From assembly GCA_022072405.1 (NCBI GenBank), contig JAJVHX010000002.1, positions 1-64,000 on the forward strand: a stretch of 64,000 bases of DNA, written 5' to 3'. Numbering within the stretch: position 1 is the stretch's first letter; each line of letters opens with the position of its first letter. Below are positions 24,468-33,152 of this stretch, one piece after another. This DNA comes from Phycisphaerae bacterium (GTDB lineage Bacteria > Planctomycetota > Phycisphaerae > UBA1845 > CAIVHJ01). Below the pieces are notes generated by a model. That model was not told the DNA's origin, made no database searches, and worked only from the letters and a program-made list of their open reading frames with translations. A program made the translations under genes and the position numbers.

Positions 24468-25880
24468 GTGAGCGGTGAATTTCGCATGGAGCATGATCTT
24501 CTGGGAACTCTGGCAGTTCCGGCGGAAGCGCTTTACGGAATTCATACGCAGCGGGCGCTGGAGAATTTTCCGCTGGCACAGCGTCCGGTGCGGGCGGCGC
24601 TCATTTCCGCATATGGGGCAGTCAAACTGGCCTGTATCCAAACCAATCAGCGATTGGGCTATCTGGATGAGGAGCGGGCCCAGGTGCTGACTCAGGCTGC
24701 TGCCGAAATGCAAGCCGGGAAGTTACATGTACATGTGGTGGTCGATGCCCTGCAGGGTGGTGCCGGTACTTCGACCAATATGAATGTGAACGAAGTGCTG
24801 GCCAACCGCGCGTTACAACTTCTTCGAAGACCGTTGGGAGATTATGGCCATATTCACCCGATCGAACAGGTCAATCTGCACCAATCGACCAACGATACTT
24901 ATCCGACGGCACTGAGAGTAGCAGCGATTACCCTGCTTCGTCCGTTACAGGCGGAACTGGCTGCTCTGGTCGAATCTTTTCAGCGGCAGGAAAAATCGCT
25001 GGATCACGTAGTCAAAATCGGGCGCACCCAGTTGCAGGATGCAGTGTTGACTACCCTGGGAAGGGAAATGTCCGCCTATGCGGAAGCATTGGCCCGCGAC
25101 CGCTGGCGGATTTTCAAGTGCGAAGAACGCTTGCGGGTGGTCAACCTTGGCGGAACCGCCATCGGAACCGGATTGGCCGCTCCGCGTGAATTTATCTTTG
25201 CCGTGGTGGATCAACTGCGTGTCATCACCGGACTGGGATTAGCCCGGGCGGAAAACCTGATCGACGCCACCCAGAATCATGATGCCCTGGTGGAAGTGAG
25301 CGGGATGCTCAAAGCCGCTGCGACCAATCTTTTCAAAATTGCCAATGATCTGCGTTTGCTTTCATCCGGGCCGGCCGGAGGAATTGGCGAGATCATTCTA
25401 CCGGCTCGGCAGGCAGGCTCATCCATCATGCCCGGCAAGGTGAACCCGGTCATTCCTGAAGCGGTCATGCAGGCGGCGCTGCGTGTGATGGCCAACGACC
25501 AAGCCATCACCCAGAGCTGTGCGCTGGGCAATCTGGAGCTGAATAGCTATCTCCCACTGGTGGCAGACAGTCTGCTGGAAAGTATCGAACTGCTGACTCA
25601 GGCGGCATACCTCTTCCGCATCCACGGTATCGAAGGTTTGCAGGCCGATGTCGAACGTTGCCGTCAGCAGGTCGAAAGTACCGTCGCCGTGGTGACCGCG
25701 CTGGTCGGTGAACTGGGTTACGAACCCGCGCAACGAATAGCTCAGCAGGCCCTGAACACCGGCCGCACCATCCGGGAAATTGTTCTGGCGGACGGGCTGC
25801 TCACTACCGGTAAATTTGATGAACTGATCGCCCCGGAAACCGTGACTCGGCTGGGCAACCGGTCGGGAGGTCGGCCATGA
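24468..25880 (+). CDS. aspA: Aspartate ammonia-lyase
   Basis: I choose GTG 24468 (GAGGGAG ribosome site) because MSGEFRMEHDLLG lines up with the known aspartase N-terminus; a longer frame begins at ATG 24438. The 470-residue protein has the superfamily signature SSIMPGKVNPVIPE and the segments HQSTNDTYPTALRVAA and GGTAIGTGLAAP. Aspartase releases ammonium and fumarate from aspartate. Its place between hydG and hydF, with a 4-bp overlap to hydF, recalls other bacteria where aspA accompanies the maturases. It might supply nitrogen for the dithiomethylamine bridge, which is inference. Fumarase would be the main alternative, but the N-terminus favours aspartase. Confidence 0.85.
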   Translation: MSGEFRMEHDLLGTLAVPAEALYGIHTQRALENFPLAQRPVRAALISAYGAVKLACIQTNQRLGYLDEERAQVLTQAAAEMQAGKLHVHVVVDALQGGAGTSTNMNVNEVLANRALQLLRRPLGDYGHIHPIEQVNLHQSTNDTYPTALRVAAITLLRPLQAELAALVESFQRQEKSLDHVVKIGRTQLQDAVLTTLGREMSAYAEALARDRWRIFKCEERLRVVNLGGTAIGTGLAAPREFIFAVVDQLRVITGLGLARAENLIDATQNHDALVEVSGMLKAAATNLFKIANDLRLLSSGPAGGIGEIILPARQAGSSIMPGKVNPVIPEAVMQAALRVMANDQAITQSCALGNLELNSYLPLVADSLLESIELLTQAAYLFRIHGIEGLQADVERCRQQVESTVAVVTALVGELGYEPAQRIAQQALNTGRTIREIVLADGLLTTGKFDELIAPETVTRLGNRSGGRP

Positions 25881-27115
25881 GTTCCTCAACTCCCAGGGGC
25901 ATGCGCTTGCACATCGGATTTTTCGGTCGGCGTAACGTCGGTAAATCCTCTCTGATCAACGCACTGGTCGGCCAGCAGGTCTCCATCGTCTCACCGGAAC
26001 CCGGCACCACCACCGACCCGGTTGAAAAAGCGATGGAACTCCAGCCGCTCGGACCGGTGCTGCTGATGGATACCGCTGGTGTCGATGACGTCGGTGAGCT
26101 GGGCCAGGCACGGGTGCAACGTACCCGCCTGATGATCGAACGGACCGACCTGGCTATCCTCGTTGCCGACGGCAGCCAGTGGGGTGAGCATGAGGAGCAA
26201 CTGTTACAGCAATTCAAAAACCTGAAACTGGCTCATGTGGTGGTGTTTAATAAAACAGATCTTCAGCCCACCAGCCAGGAATTATGTACTCGATTACGTG
26301 AGCAACACTGCCCGGTGATCCCACTCTCCGCCACTCAGCTTACCGGGATAGATGAACTGCGCGAATTACTGATCCAGAACGCGCCCGAGGCCTTCGTCAA
26401 TCCACCGTCGATTCTGGGTGATCTGGTACCGGCGGGCGAACTGGTCGTATTGGTGGTGCCGATCGATCTGGAAGCTCCGCAAGGCCGGCTGATTCTGCCG
26501 CAGGTGCAATGCATACGGGATATTCTTGATATCGATGCGTATTGCATGGTCGTCAAGGAACGCGAATTGCGCGATGCCCTGGAGCGACTCAAACGACCTC
26601 CGGCATTGGTGGTCACCGATTCGCAGGCGTTCCTGAAAGTGACCGCCGACGTACCGCCGGATATCCGCATGACCTCGTTTTCCATTCTATTCGCCCGATA
26701 TCGCGGCGACCTGCTGGAATTTGTTCGCGGGGCGATGGCCATTGATCGGCTCCAATCCGGTGATCAGGTTTTAATGGCCGAAGCCTGCACGCATCATCCT
26801 CAGGCGGAGGATATCGGCCGGGTGAAAATCCCTCGCTGGCTTCGGCAGTATGTGGGCGGCCATCTCGAATTCACTCACACTCAAGGTCACGATTTCCCCG
26901 CCGATCTGCAGCGCTATTGTCTGGTGGTTCACTGCGGAGCCTGCATGCAGAATCGTCGGCAGGTGCTGTCGCGCGTGAAGCAATGTATCGCTGCCCAGGT
27001 ACCGATCACCAACTACGGGATGGCCATCGCCTATTCGCTGGGCATTTTTGATCGCGCCCTCGCCCCGTTCCCCGCCGCTCTGGAATTCTGGAACCGGCAA
27101 CGCCAACAGAAATAA
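25877..27115 (+). CDS. hydF: [FeFe] hydrogenase maturation GTPase HydF
   Basis: This 412-residue scaffold protein has an N-terminal GTPase (G1 GRRNVGKSSL, switch DTAGVDD, VVFNKTD), a dimerisation region, and a C-terminal cluster site with a Cys-x-His (EACTHHP) and HCGACMQNRR. HydF receives the [2Fe] precursor and delivers it to apo-hydrogenase. The gene closes the maturation operon. No classical terminator follows; two REP-like palindromes lie in the 248-bp gap after it. Confidence 0.94.
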   Translation: MSSSTPRGMRLHIGFFGRRNVGKSSLINALVGQQVSIVSPEPGTTTDPVEKAMELQPLGPVLLMDTAGVDDVGELGQARVQRTRLMIERTDLAILVADGSQWGEHEEQLLQQFKNLKLAHVVVFNKTDLQPTSQELCTRLREQHCPVIPLSATQLTGIDELRELLIQNAPEAFVNPPSILGDLVPAGELVVLVVPIDLEAPQGRLILPQVQCIRDILDIDAYCMVVKERELRDALERLKRPPALVVTDSQAFLKVTADVPPDIRMTSFSILFARYRGDLLEFVRGAMAIDRLQSGDQVLMAEACTHHPQAEDIGRVKIPRWLRQYVGGHLEFTHTQGHDFPADLQRYCLVVHCGACMQNRRQVLSRVKQCIAAQVPITNYGMAIAYSLGIFDRALAPFPAALEFWNRQRQQK

Positions 27116-27141
27116 CTGACACGGATATATCAATATTCAAA

Positions 27142-27168
27142 GCGCCGCGGGTTTCAGCCCGCGCGGAG
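27142..27168 (-). repeat. REP-like palindrome (family B)
   Basis: GCGCCGCGGGTTTCAGCCCG and the following GCGCGGAG form an imperfect palindrome of the dispersed family whose core is GCGCGGGCTRAAGCCCGCGG. It lies 27 bp after hydF and could fold into a stable hairpin in the transcript, acting as 3' end protection or terminator. On the minus strand it is followed by the usual CTTTGAATATTGA extension. Confidence 0.7.
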
Positions 27169-27210
27169 TCACTATTGATGCTTGAGTGGTCGAAATAAGA
27201 TCGAAATCAA

Positions 27211-27240
27211 GGAACCGCGTGGCTTTAGCCCGCGCGAGGC
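27211..27240 (-). repeat. REP-like palindrome (family B)
   Basis: CCGCGTGGCTTTAGCCCGCG continues into CGAGGC and is the second copy in the hydF-transporter gap, about 70 bp from the first and in the same orientation. The paired arrangement is typical of REP doublets. Confidence 0.65.
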
Positions 27241-27363
27241 CGGAATTCGAAAGTAGTTCTTACTTTCCCAGTTCAAGAACCACTTAGAGCGTAGTTCTTG
27301 TCATCTTCCAGTTCACAGGACGAATTAAGATGTATCTGATTCATCGAGCCGCGCCGAGTCGTG

Positions 27364-28332
27364 TCAATGCGCCTGCGACGCAGAGGCCAGTATGTATATA
27401 CCGCCGATGGCCAGCAGCGCGCCGATGATGGCCCGTGGACCGATCTTTTCCTTATACAGCCATGCTACCAGAGGCAGGATAAACAGCGGCGGCAATGAGC
27501 AAAGTGTCTGGGCGATACCAATCGGCACTCGATCACCCGCCACCAGCGACATCCACACCCCCAGCGTCGGTCCCACGATCGCCCCGCAGCAGGTGAGCAG
27601 CAGACCTGATCGCACTGAACCGTGATAAGGCGATGCTATTCCTTCTGCCAGACGTCTCTTCCGTTGGCGCAGCCAATGCACTCCGAAGATGGGCAACGTG
27701 GCGACCGCACCGAAAATGATCCGCAACAGCGTCGCTGTCTGCGCGGTCAGATGCTGTTCGCGCGGCAGCCAGCCATGGCCAATCCCCTGCTTGCTCAGCA
27801 GCAGTCCACCTGCCTGACACGCCGCCCCGACAAACGCCAGAAAAATCCCCCGACTCCAGTTGGGTTGTGGATTCCCCGCCGTTAGCGGTGGCCGCTCCAG
27901 GATCACCCAACCCACACCCCCGATCGTCAGGATCATGCCCAGCCAGGATTGGCGCGGCAGCACTTCGTACAGAAACAGATTGCCGAACAGCGCGGCGAAG
28001 AGCGGCGCAGTGGACATGATCAGCATGCTGCGGCGCGGACCGATATCGACGAAGGCGGTGAAGAGGGCCTGGTCCCCGAGGGTCAGCCCGACTACGCCTG
28101 AAACTGCCAGATATAATATCTGCCCCGCCTGCGCCGTCGGCAGCCAGCTTCCGGATAAAATGCGATGGATGAAAGTCAGAAAAATGATGGCCAGGAAAAG
28201 CCGAAGCGTGTTGACGGCTGTGGGACCGATCCGCTGACCCGCCGCCGTAAAAAACAACGACGTCCCGGTCCACAACACCGATGTGGTCAGTCCCGCCGCC
28301 ACGCCAATCGTATAATCCGTATTCTCCAGCAT
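27364..28332 (-). CDS. EamA-type (DMT superfamily) membrane transporter
   Basis: The 322-residue protein has about ten hydrophobic helices arranged as two EamA repeats (SVLWTGTSLFFTAAG to VGWVILERPP; GIFLAFVGAACQAGGLLLSK to IIGALLAIGGIYILAS). Conserved proline and glycine patterns such as GDQALFTAFVDIGPRR occur in the first repeat. Members export metabolites such as amino acids, nucleotides or drugs; the substrate cannot be read from sequence. It converges on hydF and is a single-gene unit. Confidence 0.83.
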   Translation of the reverse strand: MLENTDYTIGVAAGLTTSVLWTGTSLFFTAAGQRIGPTAVNTLRLFLAIIFLTFIHRILSGSWLPTAQAGQILYLAVSGVVGLTLGDQALFTAFVDIGPRRSMLIMSTAPLFAALFGNLFLYEVLPRQSWLGMILTIGGVGWVILERPPLTAGNPQPNWSRGIFLAFVGAACQAGGLLLSKQGIGHGWLPREQHLTAQTATLLRIIFGAVATLPIFGVHWLRQRKRRLAEGIASPYHGSVRSGLLLTCCGAIVGPTLGVWMSLVAGDRVPIGIAQTLCSLPPLFILPLVAWLYKEKIGPRAIIGALLAIGGIYILASASQAH

Positions 28333-28428
28333 CGCGGAATGATATCATAAATATCATTGACCAAGGAATTGAAGTGGATTCTCATGGTTGAAAACCTGCG
28401 GATCCCTGTCAGTAAATGCTCTTGTTTG

Positions 28429-28473
28429 TAAAATAAAAATTGGCTTTCCCAAATCTTTAGACTTGGGAAAGCC
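28429..28473 (-). terminator. Intrinsic terminator of the secreted-protein gene
   Basis: On the minus strand an 11-bp stem (GGCTTTCCCAA / TTGGGAAAGCC, 28442-28473, ten-base loop) is followed by AATTTTTATTTT. It lies about 60 bp after the stop at 28531. Confidence 0.8.
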
Positions 28474-28530
28474 GTCTACACGACCGTTGAAATTTCACCT
28501 GGACAATGATTTCAGAAAATCACATTTGCA

Positions 28531-28914
28531 CTATTTTTGAAATTTACTGACTTCATGGGGTACATCATCTGGCAATACACTCACTAAAAAACTGATCGAT
28601 ACAATCGTACCAGTATCGGTATATTTGATTGTCACAGTTGATTTGTTTTTAGCCGACTCATAGAGTTTATCGGTGAGACTTTCTCTCAGCGGTGGGACGG
28701 GCCAGAAGGTGATATCTGATTCTCCATCCAGATCGGTATCAATTCCGAATGATGTACATTGACCATCCAGATTAATTTCAACATTAACCGGTACACCGGA
28801 TACTTGTGATGGCGAGCTTGAATTAAATCGATCCTGTGCAACAGCATTACTGGAGAAATATCCAAACATTCCAGTTACCAGCAGACCCAAAGTGATGATA
28901 CCAATCTTCGACAT
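28531..28914 (-). CDS. Small secreted protein of unknown function
   Basis: The 127-residue product has a signal peptide (MSKIGIITLGLLVTGMFGYF, cleavage probably after NAVAQ). The mature part is about 100 residues, beta-rich, with one cysteine and an Asp-rich loop (DTDLDGESD) like a single calcium-binding motif. An AAGGAGAATG ribosome site precedes the ATG, and a terminator follows. I recognise no family. Its base composition is more AT-rich than its neighbours, which may mark acquired DNA. Confidence 0.65.
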   Translation of the reverse strand: MSKIGIITLGLLVTGMFGYFSSNAVAQDRFNSSSPSQVSGVPVNVEINLDGQCTSFGIDTDLDGESDITFWPVPPLRESLTDKLYESAKNKSTVTIKYTDTGTIVSISFLVSVLPDDVPHEVSKFQK

Positions 28915-29212
28915 TTTTCATTCTCCTTAAACATTTACTTGCTCTTGATAAGATATACATGCGCACGCACGCATTTATTGTTATTTATGTGAGTTCCGTG
29001 TCTCTATATGCACGAACCGTCTCTTACCCTTATAAAAATGATCAGCAACCCGAAATCAATTAAGGTTGAAATACTTTTAAATATTCCAGCTAAACACGAC
29101 GAGAGAAAACCCCGTATAATGTTTTCAAATACTAAAGCAGCAAAATTAATCACAACCCGCCATTATTTTTTCGCTTACGTCTTAATATATTTCTAATCTT
29201 CAGTTGAGTGGT
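28915..29212. other. AT-rich leader and intergenic region
   Basis: No convincing gene is present. A 62-codon plus-strand frame (29008-29196) lacks a ribosome site and looks random. The stretch contains the sequence ATTATACGGGGTTTT (minus strand, about 29106-29120), which is similar to one upstream of the small gene at 38151. Promoter elements for the secreted-protein gene should be here. Confidence 0.5.
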
Positions 29213-29556
29213 GAAGAGTAAAACGTGTGTGAGAAGGTCGCCGTAAAGGTCCGGGAAGGAATTAGCCCGAATCGGCCAATTTCCTCGCGACTGCTTCCTA
29301 ACCAAGTTCAGCGATCAGTGGCCGAGTAGGTATCATGGCGACAGCGACCCGATGGTGAGCCGTATCGGAGCAGGAGCTGCAGAACGATTGACCAGCTGCT
29401 GGTCGGAGAACCACCGTCAGCAGACTTCGTCAACAGCGGCACCGGGACGACGATGCGTATCCCCACCACCGCACCACCCTAATCCGTTGCGTTATGATCC
29501 ACTTCATGATTCATCGACAGTAATTGGATTCAAGAGGGCTTCTCACACGCGCTCTA
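29213..29556 (+). repeat. Interspersed repeat family A, copy 2 (short form)
   Basis: This copy has the same flanks as the copies at 171 and 58480 (CGGCCAATTTCCTCGCG, GGCGACAGCGACCCGA, TTATGATCCACTTCATGATT), but the central tandem array is reduced to one unit (TTGACCAGCTGCTGGTC). The ends are inverted repeats (ACGTGTGTGAGAAGG at 29223-29237; CTTCTCACACGCGCTC at 29539-29554). It stops 14 bp before the 3' end of rnpB. Confidence 0.85.
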
Positions 29557-29570
29557 ATAACAAAAAAAGT

Positions 29571-29986
29571 GAAGCAGGTGAGTAAGCCGAATTCTGTCTG
29601 ATCGCGCGAGGCGACGAGGCGATCATTTGTCTAGGCCGCCGATTGCTCGACGGCTCGAGCACCCGACCCGCCGCTCTGCCGTGCCGGGCCGACACGGATC
29701 GCCCTTCCATTGACGGGGGCTTGGGCGATTTGCGGCTGCTTGGGCTTGCTGGCGGTGGGGGTTACCGTGCGAAGCCGATCACTCGGCTCCCGGTGCGCTC
29801 TTACCGCACCATTTCACCCTTACCGGCCAATCATCTCACGTGGGGACGATCCTGCCGGCGGTATCTTTTCTGTGGCCCTGTCCCGCGGATCACTCCGGGT
29901 CGGCGTTACCGACCACCGTGCCCTGCCCAGTTCGGACTTTCCTCCCCGGCCAGCACTGCACCGGAGCGATCGCCCTCACCTGCTTC
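29571..29986 (-). ncRNA. rnpB: RNase P RNA (bacterial class A)
   Basis: Read on the minus strand, the 416-nt segment starts with GAAGCAGGTGAGGGCGATCG and ends with TTACTCACCTGCTTC, which pair as helix P1. The universal core GAGGAAAGTCCGAACT lies near the 5' end and the CAGAATTCGGCTTA element near the 3' end. RNase P RNA trims the 5' leaders of tRNA precursors. A TATAAT box lies 8 bp upstream, and P1 is followed by ACTTTTTTTG, which can terminate transcription. Open frames in this stretch are not coding. Confidence 0.95.
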
Positions 29987-29994
29987 ATGAATAT

Positions 29995-30000
29995 ATTATA
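29995..30000 (-). promoter_or_regulatory. -10 box of rnpB
   Basis: The minus strand reads TATAAT with the first base of rnpB 9 bp downstream. The -35 region (around TGCTTTAGA) is a weak match. Position relative to P1 supports the call. Confidence 0.65.
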
Positions 30001-30246
30001 ACCTGTGAAATGTTCTAAAGCATGAGGGTAAATCCAATTGCAGTCATTCCGAGTGCAACGCGGAATCTGGCTGCACGAAAGGCGTCAAGAGGTAAGGGGA
30101 CAAGGAATCGAGGGAATCTGCAGCAGGTTATCATCCGATCCTATGATTCATCTATATTTTCGTGGTCCGCGTGAAACATCTGCGTGAATCGTGCTCATGA
30201 TGCCCGACACCGCCGGCGTACTCTACAACGATAATTTAAATTCGCT

Positions 30247-30930
30247 CTAGTTATTCGAATCACATTCCGGGCGGTTGGCTCGTTCGTGGGCGGGTTGATT
30301 GGCAGCCTGTTTCTGCAGCAGTGAAATGAACGTTTGTACGCGGCGGACCGGGTCGATCTCTTCCAGCACCATCTGTTTGGCCAGCGGGCAGTCGGAACGC
30401 AGCAGACAGTTGCTGAGCAGATCTACCTGCTGCTCCAACTCACCGACCGAAGTCATAATGTTATCTGCCTGTTGGCGACAGTCGCCATTCAACTGCGCGA
30501 TCGCCTTCTGCAGCAAGTCGTGGCTTTGGCGTCGGGGCAGGGCATCCAGCAAGGGAGGTGTTTCGACTGTTTCCAGCAGTGCCCGGCGATAACTGCGATC
30601 ATACTGTTCTTCGAGGATGCGAACCCGGCTGACCCCTTGTAATAGGATGTTATACCGGCCATCGGGCAGCTGTTCATGCCGCATGATTCGCCCCAGGCAG
30701 AGCATCGGATGGATTGGTGCCTGATGCGAGCAGTATTTCGGCTCAAACCCTTCCTGCAGTAATGCCATGGCGATCCAGCGCTGTTCAGCCGGGTGATGCA
30801 GCTCATCCATGATCATGGCTCGATAGCGCGGCTCAAATATATGCAGACACTGCAGTGACCCTGGCAGCAGGACGCAGTTTGGTAATGGGAAAATCGGGAT
30901 AGCACGATTCTGATTCGACATGATCCACAT
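30247..30930 (-). CDS. Lon substrate-binding (LON N-terminal) domain protein
   Basis: The 227-residue protein starts MWIMSNQNRAIPIFPLPNCV; the internal Met at 30921 is an equally good start. It is a stand-alone Lon N-terminal domain: PIFPLPNCVLLPGSLQCLHI, FEPRYRAMIMDEL, GRIMRHEQLPDGRYNILLQG and VRILEEQYDRSYRRA are the family hallmarks. The ATPase and protease parts of Lon are absent. Such proteins may select substrates or act as adaptors; the role is unknown. The 257-bp gap between it and rnpB contains no gene that I can see. Confidence 0.85.
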   Translation of the reverse strand: MWIMSNQNRAIPIFPLPNCVLLPGSLQCLHIFEPRYRAMIMDELHHPAEQRWIAMALLQEGFEPKYCSHQAPIHPMLCLGRIMRHEQLPDGRYNILLQGVSRVRILEEQYDRSYRRALLETVETPPLLDALPRRQSHDLLQKAIAQLNGDCRQQADNIMTSVGELEQQVDLLSNCLLRSDCPLAKQMVLEEIDPVRRVQTFISLLQKQAANQPAHERANRPECDSNN

Positions 30931-31261
30931 TGTAGCGCAGGTCCGGCAACAAACTGACGTAACTTGATGATTTACCTTGTCGCTGCAGACGGAAACGTAT
31001 GGAGTTGGTTTACTCTCATTCCATCAAGGTATGGGGTTGTATATGCAACTTATGTCAAAATCAATTGTTAATGTGGTGTTCACTTTATTTGACCCTCCAA
31101 ATTTCGTGGGGTATATTTTCCAAACGGTTGTCCGAATAGCGGCGGTCAGCCTTAATCGAGTGAGGATGGGGCACTTCACGCATAACTTCCTTCATAGTTT
31201 GTAGTTAAGTAATAAAATCAGAGGCTGCTATTCTGGACCAATTAGGGAAGCAGTACACCCG
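30931..31261. other. Divergent intergenic region upstream of dnaG
   Basis: This 331-bp region separates the Lon-domain gene from dnaG. It is moderately AT-rich. A 75-codon plus frame (30977-31204) shows no ribosome site or protein-like composition and is not called. It presumably holds the promoter of the dnaG-rpoD unit. Confidence 0.5.
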
Positions 31262-33097
31262 TTGCGAACCGTAGAATCCATAACTCAGGAAATAAAAGCA
31301 GCTTCCGACATCGTGAGCGTGGTGGGGCAATATGTCGCGCTGAAGCGCTCCGGCCGCAGTTATCGAGGTCTTTGTCCGTTTCATCAGGAAAAGACCCCCT
31401 CGTTTTATGTTCATCCTGACGAACAGTACTTCAAATGCTTTGGTTGCGGTGCGGGGGGTGATGTTTTCAAATTCGTTCAACTCTATAACCATCTTGAATT
31501 TACTGAAGCCCGGCAACTGCTTGCTGACCGATCCGGAATTGACACCAGTGAGGTGTTGAAGGAGAAGGCAGGAGGCAACGAAGTATCGGTATCACGCAGC
31601 CAGTTATGGCGTGCAAATAAATGGGCCGCACAGGTATATCGGCAGCAATTCCTGGCAGAAACGGGGGAGCGGGCCCGGCAGTACCTGCAGCAGCGACAGA
31701 TTTCTGATGACATAAGCAGTTTATTTGTAATAGGTTACGCACCTGATGGCAGCGATTTTCTGCTCAGCAGGGCTCGCCGACAGGATATACCCCTGGAAGT
31801 GCTCGTCGCGGCGGGTTTGATTGTAAAGGATGATACTGAAAGGTATTACGATTTTTATCGTGATCGCCTGATGTTTCCGATTCACGATCCGATTGGCCAG
31901 GTACTGGGTTTCGGTGGAAGAACCTTATCGGACCATCCCAGAAAATATATCAATTCACCTGAAAGTACCCTCTTCAAAAAGAGTAAATGTTTATACGGAT
32001 TGCAGCAGACTCGTGAGGCCTTCGAATCTCGCCAGCGGGCCATAGTGGTTGAAGGTTACATGGATGTGCTAATGGCCCATCAAAATGGGTTTAGGGAGGC
32101 TGTAGCAACGCTGGGAACCGCCATGACTGATGATCATGGAGCCATGCTGCGTCGCTATGTACCTCGGGTGGTACTGGTTTTTGATGGGGATACGGGTGGC
32201 CAGAAGGCGACTGAAGCGGGTTTGCGAATCGGCATCCGGGCTGAACTGGAAGTGGGGCTGGTTCGTATGCCCGAAGGGGTTGATCCCTGTGACTTTTTAG
32301 CCACCAGTAATGCCCAGGAGTTTGAAGATTTGTTGAAAAATGCCTCCGGGGCGCTAGAATTTAAGTGGCAACAAATAATGGCCACTCACCACGGGGCTGA
32401 AACCACTACCTCTGCCAAGGCTCTGGCAGTCCGAGACTTTGTTAATATTGTCGGTATGTTATTGGCGGGCAATGGGATTGATCCGATTCGCCGAGGCTTG
32501 GTGGTTAATCAATTGCAGCAGCTGGTGGGGGTTGAGCGCCGGGAGATCGATCAGTTGATTTCGGCTGCGATGCGACTAGCTCAGCAGGCTCAGCCGGGGC
32601 GCGAGGGTGCGTTGATCGCACCCGCTATCAAACGGAACTACCAGGGACTGGAGGCAGTGGTTCGCGATTTGTTGCGGGTGGTGCTGCGTGAACCGGGTCT
32701 GATCGGCGTTGTGTCTGATCTGTTGCGATCGGATGAATATCAGGATGGGGAATTACGCCAGATCGCCGAGTTATGTCTGGCGATGTATGAGCGTGTGGGT
32801 GAGTTCCACGGTACAGAATTACTGGAGCAGATCGAGGATCCGACATTGGCCAGCCAACTGGTGGGCCTGCTGGATGAGGGTCGCTCGATTACTGATTTGT
32901 CTGAATATATGGAAGCAGCAAGAACCCGCTGGCAGCAGGTACTTTCTGCTCGGCAGACGGCTGGTGATCTGCAATCGGCCCGCAGCAGCCCGACGACTAC
33001 TGATGGCCAGCGCTTGTCGCGACTGCATCAAGGTATGCACGATTATGCCCATTTTGCCCCACTGAGCAAAATTCGGAAACGTCTGGTTTCCGAGTAA
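31262..33097 (+). CDS. dnaG: DNA primase
   Basis: The 611-residue primase starts at TTG 31262. It has the CHC2 zinc finger (CPFHQEKTPSFYV...CFGCGAGG), the catalytic core and the TOPRIM motifs VVEGYMDVL and DGDTGGQKA, followed by a C-terminal helicase-interaction region from about residue 430. It makes RNA primers at the replication fork. A weak AGGGAAG ribosome site precedes it. rpoD follows 56 bp downstream, the classic dnaG-rpoD macromolecular-synthesis arrangement. Confidence 0.95.
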   Translation: MRTVESITQEIKAASDIVSVVGQYVALKRSGRSYRGLCPFHQEKTPSFYVHPDEQYFKCFGCGAGGDVFKFVQLYNHLEFTEARQLLADRSGIDTSEVLKEKAGGNEVSVSRSQLWRANKWAAQVYRQQFLAETGERARQYLQQRQISDDISSLFVIGYAPDGSDFLLSRARRQDIPLEVLVAAGLIVKDDTERYYDFYRDRLMFPIHDPIGQVLGFGGRTLSDHPRKYINSPESTLFKKSKCLYGLQQTREAFESRQRAIVVEGYMDVLMAHQNGFREAVATLGTAMTDDHGAMLRRYVPRVVLVFDGDTGGQKATEAGLRIGIRAELEVGLVRMPEGVDPCDFLATSNAQEFEDLLKNASGALEFKWQQIMATHHGAETTTSAKALAVRDFVNIVGMLLAGNGIDPIRRGLVVNQLQQLVGVERREIDQLISAAMRLAQQAQPGREGALIAPAIKRNYQGLEAVVRDLLRVVLREPGLIGVVSDLLRSDEYQDGELRQIAELCLAMYERVGEFHGTELLEQIEDPTLASQLVGLLDEGRSITDLSEYMEAARTRWQQVLSARQTAGDLQSARSSPTTTDGQRLSRLHQGMHDYAHFAPLSKIRKRLVSE

Positions 33098-33152
33098 GGC
33101 TGGGTGGGTATTAAGGCGCGGTGTTAACTGAGGAGTCCGCGCGGAGGAGAAT

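Noticed and set aside
27533..28357. 274-codon minus frame overlapping the EamA transporter
   Set aside because: It is Arg/Asp/Gly-rich without motifs, while the other frame gives ten hydrophobic helices in two EamA repeats.
29008..29196. 62-codon AT-rich plus-strand frame (MHEPSLTLIKMISNPKSIKV)
   Set aside because: No ribosome site, low-complexity Lys/Ile content expected from AT-rich DNA, and it sits in the promoter region of the minus-strand gene.
29352..30018. Several plus-strand frames over 29352-30018
   Set aside because: They lie over repeat copy 2 and the RNase P RNA gene, whose conserved core and P1 pairing are unmistakable.
30977..31204. 75-codon frame upstream of dnaG
   Set aside because: No ribosome site or domain-like pattern; probably chance in an intergenic gap.
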